NCBI GenBank assembly: GCA_916610825.1
Contig: OU744448.1
Span: 13,763,936 to 13,827,935 of the forward strand
Direction of reading: 5' to 3'
Length of the DNA: 64,000 nucleotides
DNA from: Haliclystus octoradiatus
Lineage: Eukaryota > Cnidaria > Staurozoa > Stauromedusae > Haliclystidae
Below are positions 13,801 to 24,427 of this stretch, piece by piece. The notes under the pieces are model-generated. The model saw nothing but the letters and a program-made list of their open reading frames with translations, was not told the DNA's origin and searched no databases. The first letter of the stretch is position 1. Every line of letters starts with the position of its first letter. Both the position numbers and the translations under genes were made by a program.

Positions 13801-15862
13801 TAGATCCTAAACTTGAGCAGCAGCTACTACTAGCAAAGAAGGTTCAATTAATTGACGGTCTCAAAGTAAGTCTTTAATAGGTTACACCTCTTTAATGATG
13901 GTCTGATTGTGTGTTGTACTCAAGGAAACATTGGTGCTCATAAATAGCTCATTGTGTTGACTTGTATACTGGGTTTGACGTATGGCTTTTGCTATCGATT
14001 GGAACCTAATAGCCCCAAAAACATGCATTCAAACGGCGCTATCAAGAATATGTGAAGTAATGAATATTTCAATTTTCACCCATAAAATGGTTTAACTCAA
14101 CACATTTCGCACATTTTTTTCAGTTTCAACGCTTGTGCAGGGACCAATCACGCTGCATTAGCTTTGAAACGATTTCTTATTAATTCTCCATTGCTGGCAT
14201 TAGCTCTATAGGTCGAAAAAATTGCTACAGTTATAAAAGAGTATTGCATAGAATTGAAAACATTTGTTTTTGCTCCTTGTTAATGATGCTGTCTATGATT
14301 CAACACAATGGCATTTTTATTCAATAAATTAAAAATGGGTTATGTTTGTCAAGCACACTTTTAACAATATGGAAAACATGATTTTCCGTTAAATGCAGAA
14401 CTGTAACAAATGTCTCAATGCTGGAGAGTAGCTTACCAAATACCTTGTTGTTGACATTTGATTATTTGCATCTTCACTTGCTTCTGATTTGTTATGTAAC
14501 GAATTTTCCTTCTCACATAGGATCTGAGTATGTATGAAAACGACACTAGTTTTCTGGCACCTGAATACCAGGACATAATAGGTAAGTTTATTCATCGAGT
14601 TCTATATTGTATATTATAGCCACATGTATCATGCTGTTTTTATTCGTGCTGTGATTTGGTATTTTAGCCAATGCGGACAAGTTAAGAGATGAGTTCAAGA
14701 AGCAGCCTTGTCATCTAGAGCGTTTATACGGTAAATTTACATTGTTATACAGGGTATTGAATCAGTATCTGCTTCTACTCTGTTCTCGGGATGTTTATGA
14801 GAAAACAAAACAAAAAAATATTATTCTACAATTTTGCCTTCCTGATTGACATATTTCCAGGGAAATAGTTGCATTTTCAGCATTGTAAGCCCCTTTGATG
14901 AACATTAAACAGCCCAGCTTTTTATGAGCTATTTATGAATGATTTTTCATGAACTATTTATGAGTTGTTCATGAACAGTCCATGATTATTTGTAAAGTTC
15001 ATGAAGGGTTCATAAACTTTCCATGAAACGTTCATGAACTCAGTAAATATTTTAAAAATAGGAATGAGATACTATATATTAAAGATATAGTTATTTCATA
15101 GAAATATCTTTCCATGTTTCCCAAAGTCACTAATCTATCGGTGTCAGAGTATATTTACACAGCCATGGTAGGCCTTTATGTATATGGGGGCAGGCAGCCT
15201 GACTCGATGAAGGTGGACATCGAATAGTGGCATTACATGTATCGCCAATAATTATACTTCTATTCTAATCATTTAGGTATGATTACTGATCTATACATTG
15301 ACAAACACAAATTCAAGGTCAGTTGATACATACTCATTTATTTGATATTGAATAATCTCACTATCGTTGTAGTAAGCTCCTTGATTTGTCATAGATTCCT
15401 TTAGAATGTTGATGTATTGTTTTGACTTGTGGTCAGATATCCATGTTTATATTTGTGAAGAATGACTAAATGCACAATAAAATTATCAATAATATAATTG
15501 AGTCCTTCTTAATGATAGTTATAGAGAATCAGATATTCATTGAAACTTGACTGTCTGATTATCTGAAAATCGATATTTAAAGCTCTACTATGTATTGGAT
15601 CGAGCCCTATATATTCAATCAATAAGACAACAATTCAAGTCCTTCTTGTGTATGGGCCTACTGCTTTCATCATATGCTGTATCATCATGTGCTCTAGTGA
15701 GGTGCCATCTTATTTGTTCGACTGCTATCAGGTTTCAAAGAATTTACTGATTGAGTTGATCATTATATATTTCAGGGTCAAAATGTGAAGAATAAAGTAC
15801 CCGCCTTAATGGAGATTCTTGATAGTTACGACATAAACGTTCTTAAAGAGTTTTTTCAATAA
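1855..15862 (+). CDS. BBS7: Bardet-Biedl syndrome 7 protein (BBSome subunit), 5' end outside window
   Basis: BBS7 is a beta-propeller/appendage subunit of the BBSome, the coat that moves membrane proteins in and out of cilia. Exons: 1855-2030, 2772-2900, 3261-3318, 3396-3468, 6076-6142, 6223-6272, 7881-8011, 8316-8699, 10250-10324, 10559-10621, 11141-11280, 12018-12107, 12447-12521, 13299-13408, 13762-13865, 14521-14581, 14668-14730, 15277-15317, 15776-15862. All have GT donors and AG acceptors, and the phases join into 658 codons plus TAA. The product starts at [10 protein letters not shown] (human residue about 55) and keeps signature stretches: [75 protein letters not shown] and the C-terminal [21 protein letters not shown] helical stretch (about [20 protein letters not shown]) links propeller and GAE parts. 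Only the N-terminal exon(s) are missing; length otherwise equals human BBS7. Introns are rich in non-autonomous transposons. Confidence 0.97.
2178..2313. repeat. TTCATGAA-rich palindromic element, copy 1
   Basis: This copy starts CCCCTGTGA and ends TTTTCACAGGGG, so the ends are inverted repeats. The interior has repeated GTTCATGAAC-like palindromes. It is a member of the family best preserved at 12633-12783 and lies in a BBS7 intron. Confidence 0.65.
4008..4178. repeat. Left LTR of the miniature retrotransposon
   Basis: A 171-bp TG...CA repeat, preceded by the target-duplication copy GAAG at 4004-4007. It is near-identical to 4878-5049. Confidence 0.88.
4878..5049. repeat. Right LTR of the miniature retrotransposon
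   Basis: A 172-bp TG...CA repeat, followed by the target-duplication copy GAAG at 5050-5053 and preceded by a G-rich candidate polypurine tract at about 4864-4877. Confidence 0.88.
7184..7239. repeat. Perfect 20-bp-arm hairpin in a BBS7 intron
   Basis: 7184-7203 (CGTGCAGGTATAGGTCTATA) and 7220-7239 are exact reverse complements around a 16-bp loop. It could be a small fold-back transposon or an RNA hairpin. No flanking duplication was identified. Confidence 0.7.
7606..7783. repeat. Near-perfect 178-bp palindrome, arms about 89 bp, single-base loop
   Basis: The left arm 7606-7694 (starting GATTACATCACTC) and right arm 7696-7783 (ending GAGTGATGTAATC) are reverse complements with very few differences. 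They meet at C7695, inside GAGGC-C-GCCTC. This is fold-back (MITE-like) architecture with practically no spacer. It lies just upstream of the acceptor of BBS7 exon 7881-8011. Confidence 0.85.
9246..9370. repeat. TTCATGAA-rich palindromic element, copy 2
   Basis: Begins CCCCTGAGAAAACAGTTCA and carries multiple TTCATGAA motifs (CATGAACTGCTCATGAA, AAGTTCATGAGG) up to about 9370. It is a diverged member of the 12633-12783 family in a BBS7 intron. A weaker fragment follows near 9600-9670. Confidence 0.5.
11298..11458. repeat. TTCATGAA-rich palindromic element, copy 3
   Basis: Runs from CACCCCTATAAAAAGAAC to TATTTTCACAGAGG. The interior contains AACAGTTTGTGAACAGCTCATGG and AACACTTCATGAAAATTG. A diverged family member in the BBS7 intron after exon 11141-11280. 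Confidence 0.5.
11503..11625. repeat. Imperfect fold-back element
   Basis: ACTAAACGAGAAAATGTTTGG with GAGACACGAGTG on the left faces the reverse-complementary GAGTGTCTCCCAACATTT and GTTAGTAC on the right. GCTAAAAAATCAC faces GAGTGATTTTTAGC in the centre. The stem is interrupted by mismatches and short bulges. Confidence 0.6.
11893..11990. repeat. TTCATGAA-rich palindromic element, copy 4
   Basis: Contains AGTGTGAAAACAGTTCATG, ACGTTAAATGG and its near complement ACATTTAGCGTTCATGAAAG. A family member ending about 28 bp before the acceptor of BBS7 exon 12018-12107. Confidence 0.5.
12633..12783. repeat. TTCATGAA-rich palindromic MITE, best-preserved copy
   Basis: A 151-bp element with terminal inverted repeats. 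The left end CCCTGCGAAAAAAATCCATG and the right end CATGAGATTTTTTCGCAGGG are reverse complements with one or two differences. They extend inward through ATGAGTTCATGAAC. The interior holds four or more TTCATGAAC palindromes. It has no coding capacity. Its ends (CCCTGYGAAAA...TTTTCRCAGGG) define the family seen elsewhere in the first 20 kb. Confidence 0.75.
14885..15050. repeat. TTCATGAA-rich palindromic element, copy 5
   Basis: Dense run of the family motif (TTTTTCATGAACTATTTATG, GTTGTTCATGAACAG, AACGTTCATGAACTC) starting near CCCCTTTGATGAAC. It lies in the BBS7 intron between exons 14668-14730 and 15277-15317. Confidence 0.5.
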
Positions 15863-17385
15863 TAGTTCTGTATAAAATAACTTATTTTACGTCATTCCAA
15901 GTGATGTATCCTATAGTAGTAACTAATAACACACGCGTCATTCCTTCTACATACCTCTACTATAGGCCTCTAGACGGAAGGTAAATTGTCGAGATATCGT
16001 TTATAAGACCACGCCATGTGGGTATCTGTTTCTTCACCTCATGACTATCGCTTATAATATTATGTAAAATCTTAAGTGTACATTAACTTTGTAAATATTA
16101 TGTATCTATTATATATATATATATGTGTGTGTAATGTGCACTGTCAACTTGTACAATTTAAAAACTTGCACAGAAAATCCTGCTGCTTATGAGTGCATGA
16201 TGATACTATGTCTAGTCAAACGCCGTTACCCTGTGTGCCATTAAGTCAGAACTCCATACCATATTGCCCGCGATCCTCGGGTTCATGGAGCGGCAACATG
16301 GGATAGAGGAGCTTGCCTAGATAATATCTCTTCTAATAGCCTCGTTTTATACGTGCCCTCTTTTCCGAAGTATCGATTTTCGACGCTGAGACTTGGAAAG
16401 CGATCGAATGCCAGGTATTGATTAGTTGTTTGGCCGTTGCGTTCTCAGTCTGCTCTATACTCATTTATCAACAATGCCTTTTCAGTAAAATTAACCTGTT
16501 TTAAATTTATACAAACCAAAAAGCAGAAGTTGAGATCTTATTAAATATTTTAATTATCTCTAAACAGGTTGATATGATATATACAATCGATTACTATAAA
16601 AATGTTATAGCGTCCTCTACCGGAACCACGCATGCGGATCACTAGTTTTACCATCGTACTACCAATGGGGAAATGCATTAGAATATCATATTGTTGTATA
16701 AATAAAATAGTGCTCAGGCAGTCAACTATTCACGGCTGTAACTACACGCTTCCGACCGGGGTGTTATTTGTCAATTTTCCCCCGAAAAAAGGCGTGGTAT
16801 CTGCATATTTGTGAGCTTCAGTACTGTAATACCTTCAAATTTGCATTATTTTTACAAATTTTTCGTCTAAACATGCAGAATTGGACTCACAATTTTTAGT
16901 GGGGGTGTCAAACCCTACACCAGGGCATACTGCTGTGCTCCCCCAAACACCAATGTTTCCCTATAGGGTCTACTGTGGCAACCTTGCTTTGACGATTTCA
17001 AATTGATACATTTGATCATCGATGATCTATCTGCATAAGAACTGTTGGAATGAAAATCGTCTCTCCGAAAGATATACCTGAAATGATATGTTTGAAAGGA
17101 TTGAGTTAACAAAATGGTCCGAATCGTAGTAGTGTTAGTCTGCGCGCAGATTAAATGGTTTTGAAAAACCCTAATCATCAAAAAAAGATTTCGCTCCGCG
17201 CGCAGGCTATAAGAGATAGGCCCTTTAATATATTTCTATTCAATATTTAGATGACTCTTTAAAGCTTTGAGAAATGCCATGCATGTATATTTTGTATTTT
17301 GCATAAGATGACCGCATGGCCATTGATGTTATTGATACGATATTATTGTGGCTTTGGTTTGCGTGCATAGTACATATATCGCCAC
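15863..17385. other. BBS7 3' flank, no gene seen
   Basis: Starts with the presumed 3' UTR of BBS7. A short TA/TG microsatellite sits at about 16108-16133. An AATAAA motif occurs near 16702 but is too far downstream to assign with confidence. The short open frames here have no recognisable similarity. Confidence 0.6.
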
Positions 17386-17395
17386 ATTACTCACT
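17386..17395. repeat. Left 10-bp target-site duplication ATTACTCACT
   Basis: ATTACTCACT here abuts GGTAAACAG, the outer end of the left inverted repeat. The identical 10-mer occurs at 23152-23161, right after the mirrored end CTGTTTACC. Confidence 0.88.
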
Positions 17396-18075
17396 GGTAA
17401 ACAGAATATTCAACAGGCTGCATGGAGTCATGCGCAGTAGCATCCTGTCCCGTCTGATATTTTGGCCACATCTGAATTAAATCTGAATCTCGCACGATTG
17501 ATTGTACTTCGGTTTGATTTGTATTTCAAACTCAACTTGACTTTGAGATTTCTGATGGCGGTCTTGTCCGAAAGTAATGAGATTAAAGTTTCAAAATAAC
17601 AGCTTTTGACAATAGTCATCGTCATATAATATAATTTGTGTGGATACAAAGTTCTTATCCTGGTCATCGTATCCAGTACAGTTGATGTAACATTTATCAA
17701 TTATTTGCACGTCTACGTTCTTACTTATCAACGAACAGTCTAACAGAGACAGAGTACACGGTGTATTTTTAAATAGCTAATATTGAATATTGGACAGGGT
17801 AAGGGAAGATATTAGAAAAATTAACATGAAGTATGGTATAATCTAACTCAGCTTTGAATAATAAGATATGATAATATCAATATAACATCAAAACATGAAT
17901 AGATTGTACACATAGAATCCGGCATAGAATAGGCTAGTCTATATTTTCTAAAGTCATTACTCATAGACCTTCAAATCATAGTCTATAACCTACATTAATC
18001 AGGAAAGTAATGGAAGGAGCTCACTCAATCAACTGCGGTAATAATTGATGATAGTGAGGCTTAGTGATCCATTGT
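17396..18075. repeat. Left terminal inverted repeat of the large element
   Basis: Pairs with about 22443-23151. An open frame on its minus strand (17428-17700) is a by-product of the repeat. The right-arm copy carries an indel that shifts that frame, so it is not called as coding. Confidence 0.85.
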
Positions 18076-19856
18076 CTATGATATGATTATCATATATACA
18101 TGTATTTATCAGCTTTAATTTTAATCAATTCATTGAATAAGAAATTGATTTTTTAAGTCTTTATAATTCTCAAACATTCAATATATTTCAAAATGTTAGT
18201 TATGATATGATATGTTAATATAGTACTTCTTATCGATAAAATCTCTACCAAGCCACAGAGTTTTGACTGAAACAAGTCAGTTGCAGTGTATTGCGCTGAA
18301 AGTCGTCATACCATAAACAATTATATTGAAGCTTCAAAACTAACAGCGTGCAGTATTAATCAATTCAGAAAATATCAATTATCTGAATTCCATAAAACAA
18401 TGTAAATATTTAAAAATGCATGAATGAACGATAGGCTTTTAATCAATTTATTTCAATTTTAAAAACTACAAGTAGGCGTAACTGTAGTATAGTTCATTGA
18501 TAGCAAGAGCCAGTATATATGTTCATGTCATCTTGAAGCAAGACCATACGCATTGAAGTGTGCATCAGATCGAATTTACACAAAATTGATTAGGGGTATG
18601 AATGTTGTAATGATCCGATTCCAATCCGATTTGAAGCAATATGCCAATTATAAATATAATCCGATTCGAAGCAAATAATTTGTAATTAATGTAAACTAAT
18701 CCAAGTTTTTAATGTATAGATTTATGGATGATTGCTTGATACAGTCTCAGGCGCTTTAATCAGATGTCTTTTAACTTGATGCTGGATATTCTGCGTTAGA
18801 CACTTAGTTACTACTACTGTGATAAAATACAAAACTACCACACAGCAATAATAAATACCAGCATGAATAAATGTGACGTACTATCACTGTATGTCGTATA
18901 GCTGGCTTTGCTATAACAACAACTAATTGATATTTGAGACCCAATGGATAGTGAGCACAATGAAGGCTAAACTGTATCTCATTTATTATTCGATCTACAC
19001 ATAGACAACATAGATAGATTACAGGAATTATATAGGGTGCTGACATGAGACAGTCACATACAGCACATCAAAATGATAATACAATACGTACAATGAATCA
19101 ATAATCTTGATCATTTCCTTGAAGAAATTGTATAATTCATTTCACATCAAACGTGTAATTGATGTACTAGAGAGTGGAATACTAGAGAGTGGAACATGAA
19201 TGTCGCTATATGTACAAGAAGCAGTCAGTTGAGAGGAAACTAGAACACATTGATTAATCGCTACAAAGTACAAATACTCTTCCAAGTTTCAAAATACAAA
19301 ATCATCTGGAATCAATAAATACAAATTCGACCCAATCCAAAGACCTAAAATATCACTACCTGGATGCGATCCAATCTGATTGGATTCGCACATCTTTATA
19401 CGCAGGTGCAAAATAAATGACAATGAGGCTCAAAACTTTCAGAGGTTAAATTTGTTATTCACAACTAACATATATATGTACTTTTGGAATGGTCAAATTC
19501 TTTTAATTATTATATTTTCTTATTCGTAATTGACAATATTGTCACTTTAGTTTTACTTTCGTTGTGGGTTTGATTTTAAACACAGCCAAAAAGGTTGAAG
19601 GTTGTTCACTTAAATTATACCTGTCAGATATGACTCTGTGATAGTATGATTAATGTAGATTCTATTACATAGTTTATATTATAGAGGCCAGAGGGTATGA
19701 TTCTTCATTACTCAGAAATTTGGTCCTGATGCTTGTAAGAAAGTTTCTTTTAAATTTTATTTCATTTTATTATTACAAAATATTTCATTAATTATTATCA
19801 TATGATTTTCACATAGATTTATCTTTGGTTGGTGCTACGCAAATAAGTAGGCATAT

Positions 19857-20233
19857 CCCCCTACGAAAAATTTGTTGAGTCCATAACTATTCATGAACCT
19901 TAAATACAAGGCTGTTTTACAAATTCTGGGCAGTAGTCACTTTTCTGAGAAGTTATTTTAAATGTAGTTTTTCGATTTGAATAGGCCTTTCAAGAAACAT
20001 TAGAATAAGTGTTGTGTTGAGCCGTTTCAACTTTTCAAAGTGCAGTACTATACATACTGATCTTCATACTATACACTTATTTTTGTGCTGCTTTCAATTC
20101 TTCTTACTGACAATTTTTAAAGCCTTGATAGTTTGGGCTGAACGTAGCTATAGCTGGTTAAATGACCTGTTTTTCATGAACAATTCATGAATATTTGTTG
20201 GTCCATTTAAAGTTCAAGAACTGTTATCACAGC
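19857..20233. repeat. TTCATGAA-rich element, probably split by an insertion
   Basis: A left-end-like sequence (CCCCCTACGAAAAATTTG, TATTCATGAACC) sits at 19857-19910. A right-end-like sequence (CATGAACAATTCATGAA, CTGTTATCACAGCC) sits at 20170-20233. About 260 bp of unrelated sequence separates them. I infer one copy of the 12633-12783 family interrupted after insertion into the larger element. Confidence 0.4.
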
Positions 20234-21373
20234 CTGCATTTTGCGTATACTTTTACGGATTAACCAAAGAGCAGCAGACTAGGTGGCAGCCATGGGCCTT
20301 GTGAGAGGATCAAAACAGACGGGGAAACTTGCACTAGCGCAAGTTAAATAGGCACCTTCTATAAACATTCTTGAGCACGAGCTTTACTTAGCGTATACTT
20401 TATTTTTAATCATCGATAATATAAAGGACACCAATGCCATGTATCCTTGTTCAGTAGATTATGTAGGCAATCAAGGTGTTTTTGCATACTGTTGGTTCTC
20501 CCAGACGTCAGCACAGTATTCGAAATGATGGAAAACAAAGGCATCAAACAAAATCTTTCTTGTTTCTAGATGTAAACATCAAGTGAAACTTACTACTGTT
20601 GTGCAGGAACGTTTTCTAATTCATGATTGGTAAATTGATAGTTGTTAAATGAATTCAATTAATTTCGACAATACAGGCAAAGAGAAATTGCTCCATAATT
20701 ATTGTTATCCTGTTTATAAATATATTTGTGAATAGGGCTAATTTGACTACCTTGAACAATGCACACTGAAAATACCCACGTGACAAGAGAGAGATTCAAA
20801 ACTCAGAGGGGGTGTAAGAGGAGAGTTTCCAACAAAATCAGTACAAAATTAGAAATGCATTTAATTGATTCTGAAGTGACTTAAAAGAAGGTAGTAGGGG
20901 AGACAGATTAGCTACAAGACTCGAGTAACAATGGCTTCAAAGGTTTTGGTACAGCATTGTGCTGCCCAGGGTTGCACCCATGTAGCTTTTTCTGCTACAG
21001 TATTCCAGGGCCACACCAAACGCCTAGTCTTATTAAAATTAATTTGAAAACAATGGCCACATGCCCCTTTGCCAGAATTCATAGTGGTCACCTCTATACA
21101 GCAGCCACCCGTCTACAGTGGTCACTCTCGGTATGCCTGAAATAGTATTTTCTATCTAATCAACCCTGCATATAAAGGCCACCTGCATCTAATGGTGTGA
21201 TGGAATAATTTTGTTTCACTTCGCAGTTTACAATTTAAATTTAACCACATAAGCTTCAAGCTCGTTTGCATGGGAATGAATGTCTGAACAGCAATCAAAT
21301 TTATAATCAACTAATTGAAATTACTATTAGCTCTATTACATGAAAGTTACTGGTACGTATAGATAAAATACAT

Positions 21374-21447
21374 TGTGTGAGGCAATGAGGAATCAAACCA
21401 TGGTCTCCCACAGGGACTACATGCACTCTACTATTGAGCTACCAGTC
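21374..21447 (-). repeat. tRNA-like sequence (SINE head or tRNA pseudogene)
   Basis: Read on the minus strand it has an A-box-like TGGTAGCTCAATAGTAGAG and, about 35 bp on, a B-box-like GGTTTGATTCC. That is the internal RNA polymerase III promoter spacing of tRNAs. The D stem (GCTC/GAGT) is recognisable, but the T stem and acceptor stem do not pair. It is therefore a decayed tRNA copy or a tRNA-derived SINE head inside the large transposon, not a functional tRNA. Confidence 0.55.
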
Positions 21448-22442
21448 TACATTGATCAATTTATCTATCTCTCATAGCTAAATGCTATACACAGATTTCA
21501 ACTGTATCTAGCCTATTTCTAAACTTCAACTCATTATTTTGATATTTGCTTGAAGAACATCAATTTTCATAAATGTATGATATTTTTAGTAAAAGAGTAC
21601 ACACACAGAAGTAGGCCCTACACAAAATATAAACCATCCCTCTATTGTTTCATGATTTCTGCCAAGGCATGTTAGGGGCATATTTGCTATTGAAATGTTA
21701 ACATTTCTCTTTGCCGATTACTAGGCTTAATCTACAAAACATATTTCCGCGTACAGTCGAGCTCTCAGCCTCCCGTATGTCTAACATAATTTTCTATGAG
21801 GTAGTTTAATATCACGAGACATCCTGATGAAGATTACTGATGTTGCTTAAATTTTAATTATCTTGACTGATCACCTCAGAATGCCGTCTCTTTCAACTTT
21901 GTAGCTTAGGGGCCTACCCTTTATAAATCAAAAATTAGCTTAGCCTATAATCTTGTAGATTGTCCATTAGTTATTTGTTGTGTAAGTATCTCATATTGAT
22001 GCATATACACACATGTTGATACATATTAATTAATTATTATTATAGGCAAGGTGTAAAGGATTATGACAAAGTAATCGTCCCAAATGCCACAATTATCCTG
22101 TTTCTGCAAGTGGTTAAGAATCCATTTATTAGCTGTGCTATATCCACGGTGGAACACTTTATCAGAGGATTTTGTTCTGCAAGTAGCCTACATTTCTATG
22201 ATTTTAAACAATATTACAAACATTTACTCTGGCAAATAGATAAAATAGATAAGTTAGTTTACTATTTCAGATAAGTTGTTTTTAAAAACAATAATTATTA
22301 GTTTTCAACTGAATTGAGATACTGTATACAAGGTTGTGGTGTGTGCTTGTGTGTAGTGGAGACCAAAAGCTCTTCCATAATAGTCGCTCATTAATGTTAG
22401 CTTTTTTGTAATTTAATAAATACTATATCAGATCAAAGACAG

Positions 22443-23151
22443 TAGATCACTAAGCCTATCTATCATCAGTTAGTACCTTAGCCCTTACTTGATTGAGTGA
22501 GCTCCTTCCCTTACATTTCTGATTAATGTAGGTTATGGACTATGATTTGAAGGTAGGCTAGTCTACGAGTAATGACTTTAGAAAATATAGACTAGCCTAT
22601 TCTATGCCGGATTCTATGTGTACAATCTATTAATGTTTTGATGTTATATTGATATTATCATATCTTACTATTCAAAGCTGAGTTAGATTACACCATACTT
22701 CATGTTAATTTTTCAAATATCTTCCCTTACCCTGTCCAATATTCAATATTAGTTATTTAAAAATACACCGTGCACTCTGTCTCTGTTAGGCTGTTCGTTG
22801 ATAAGTAAGAACGTAGACGTGCAAATAATTGATAAATGTTACATCAACTGTACTGGAATTTTACGATGACCAGGATAAGAACTTTGTATCCACACAAATT
22901 ATATTATATGACAATGACTATTGTCAAAAGCTGTTATTTTGAAACTTTAATCTCATTACATTCGGACAAGACCGCCATTTTCTGGCCGCCATCAGAAATC
23001 TCAAAGTCAAGTTGAGTTTGAAATACAAATCAAACCGAAGTACAATCAATCGTGCGAGATTCAGATTTAATTCAGATGTGGCCAAAATATCAGACGGGAC
23101 AGGATGCTACTGCGCATGACTCCATGCAGCCTGTTGAATATTCTGTTTACC
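22443..23151. repeat. Right terminal inverted repeat of the large element
   Basis: Reverse complement of 17396-18075, including a ~15-bp insertion absent from the left arm (near 22980) and a small difference near 22860. The inner boundary is diffuse at about 22440. Confidence 0.85.
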
Positions 23152-23161
23152 ATTACTCACT
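23152..23161. repeat. Right 10-bp target-site duplication ATTACTCACT
   Basis: Exact copy of 17386-17395, immediately outside the right end CTGTTTACC. Confidence 0.88.
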
Positions 23162-24427
23162 CCCTTTCCCGAGTGCTACAGCCGGCGGGCTAGAACGGCC
23201 TTGGAAGTGTCTCTGTTCAAAATAATCCGAACAGGAACAAAACGACAAGTCAGAAGAATAATTCAAGTGCCGCATCGTTTGTTCACATTTTTGAGCTTCG
23301 GTTTATTTTACCTCGGAATAGTTCAATAGAAAATAGAAGTAGACTGACGCTAAGACGAATATTCAAAACCGCAGCTTGAATCACTAACCTAGTTCTCGGT
23401 CACGGTACGACCCGTGCTACCATCAAATAAAACACATCAAATACAGCCATATAATCCATTCAAACTACGAAACTAGAAACGAATCATTGTTGTGCAATTT
23501 TTGGATTTGATTTGCGGGGCGTTTCGCTAGAGACAAACCCATGACAAAACAAACGATGATCATCGAAGTATCCACGAGAGACTAATGTGGGGTTCAAGGA
23601 GGTTTCTCTCGACTTCTCACCTTGTCACGTTTGGCGACAATTGCTCATAAACAAGTGTTCAACGATTGTGATAAATGAACAGCAGGTGGGATGCGGTTGA
23701 TGCAAGTAACGAACACATTCTAAAATAAAGAAATTCCATATCTATGGCTGTCCTTAAATGTTTTAGATGATTAACTATCGTCATCATCAGAAAGGAACAA
23801 TTTAGCAGCAACAATACGCGACCAATATCTTTCATGGTAGCATGCTGAGATTGAGTAGCTTAAGCAGCTATCAATGTTATCGAATAGGTAATCATCACCG
23901 GTGTTGAACGCTAATGGACCTGATTATATTTGTGATTCACAAATTGTCACCTTGCTATCAATACGATTTGACACATCCAAAATCAGCACCCCGTCATCAC
24001 TCGTCAAATTATTGATAACATGAAATCGTAACAACTTGTTCATCTTCTAGTCTTCTACTGAGTTTGATCAAAAAGTAAATCGCAAGCACAACCGTAAAAT
24101 GGTCTGAAATAGTTTGAATGTCATGTATTGTATGTCAAATAGATATGTTGGCTACAGTAGTAAACTATGAAGGCACTGTGGCGATCCGATCGTGTTCCCA
24201 TGGTAACTGATACAGCTTGTTGGTGAGCCTGACAGGCTCTGTGTTTTGTCGATGGCTTTGGGAATGTGTGAGGTTGTGTTGGTGTCTATTGAGGTGGAGC
24301 TTAAGTCTGTGGCCACTGTGCTGTTGTCGTGTCATCATCGACACTATAACGCGAAGCAAGCAGTACGCAACTTAGATAGTCGAGAGGCGGGAAAGCGTGC
24401 GTTTCACGAATTAACAATTTACTTATA
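23162..24427 (+). promoter_or_regulatory. Upstream region of the T-box gene (presumed promoter and 5' UTR)
   Basis: About 1.27 kb between the large transposon and the T-box ATG. No coding exon is recognised. By impression it is richer in G+C and CpG than the surrounding DNA, especially at 23165-23250 and 24380-24410, which would fit a promoter. I could not identify a TATA box or individual binding sites with confidence. The role is inferred from position. Confidence 0.4.

Larger units (their letters stand above)
17396..23151. mobile_element. 5.8-kb non-autonomous DNA transposon with ~700-bp terminal inverted repeats (Mutator-like architecture)
   Basis: The left arm (17396 to about 18075) and right arm (about 22443 to 23151) are near-identical reverse complements, with few substitutions and small indels such as a ~15-bp insertion near 22980. 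Both ends read GGTAAACAGAATATTCAACA inward. A perfect 10-bp direct repeat, ATTACTCACT, flanks the element. Long terminal repeats with a 9-11-bp duplication are the hallmark of Mutator-like elements; assignment is by architecture only. The 4.4-kb interior has no open frame above about 80 codons and no transposase signature. It contains a nested TTCATGAA element and a tRNA-like sequence, so it is a non-autonomous derivative with later insertions. It lies between BBS7 and the T-box gene. Confidence 0.87.

Noticed and set aside
17428-17700. 90-codon minus-strand frame in the left inverted arm
   Set aside because: The matching segment of the right arm carries an indel that breaks the frame. It is part of a repeat with no domain.
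21374-21447. Functional tRNA gene
   Set aside because: A and B boxes are present but acceptor and T stems do not pair; called as a tRNA-derived remnant instead.
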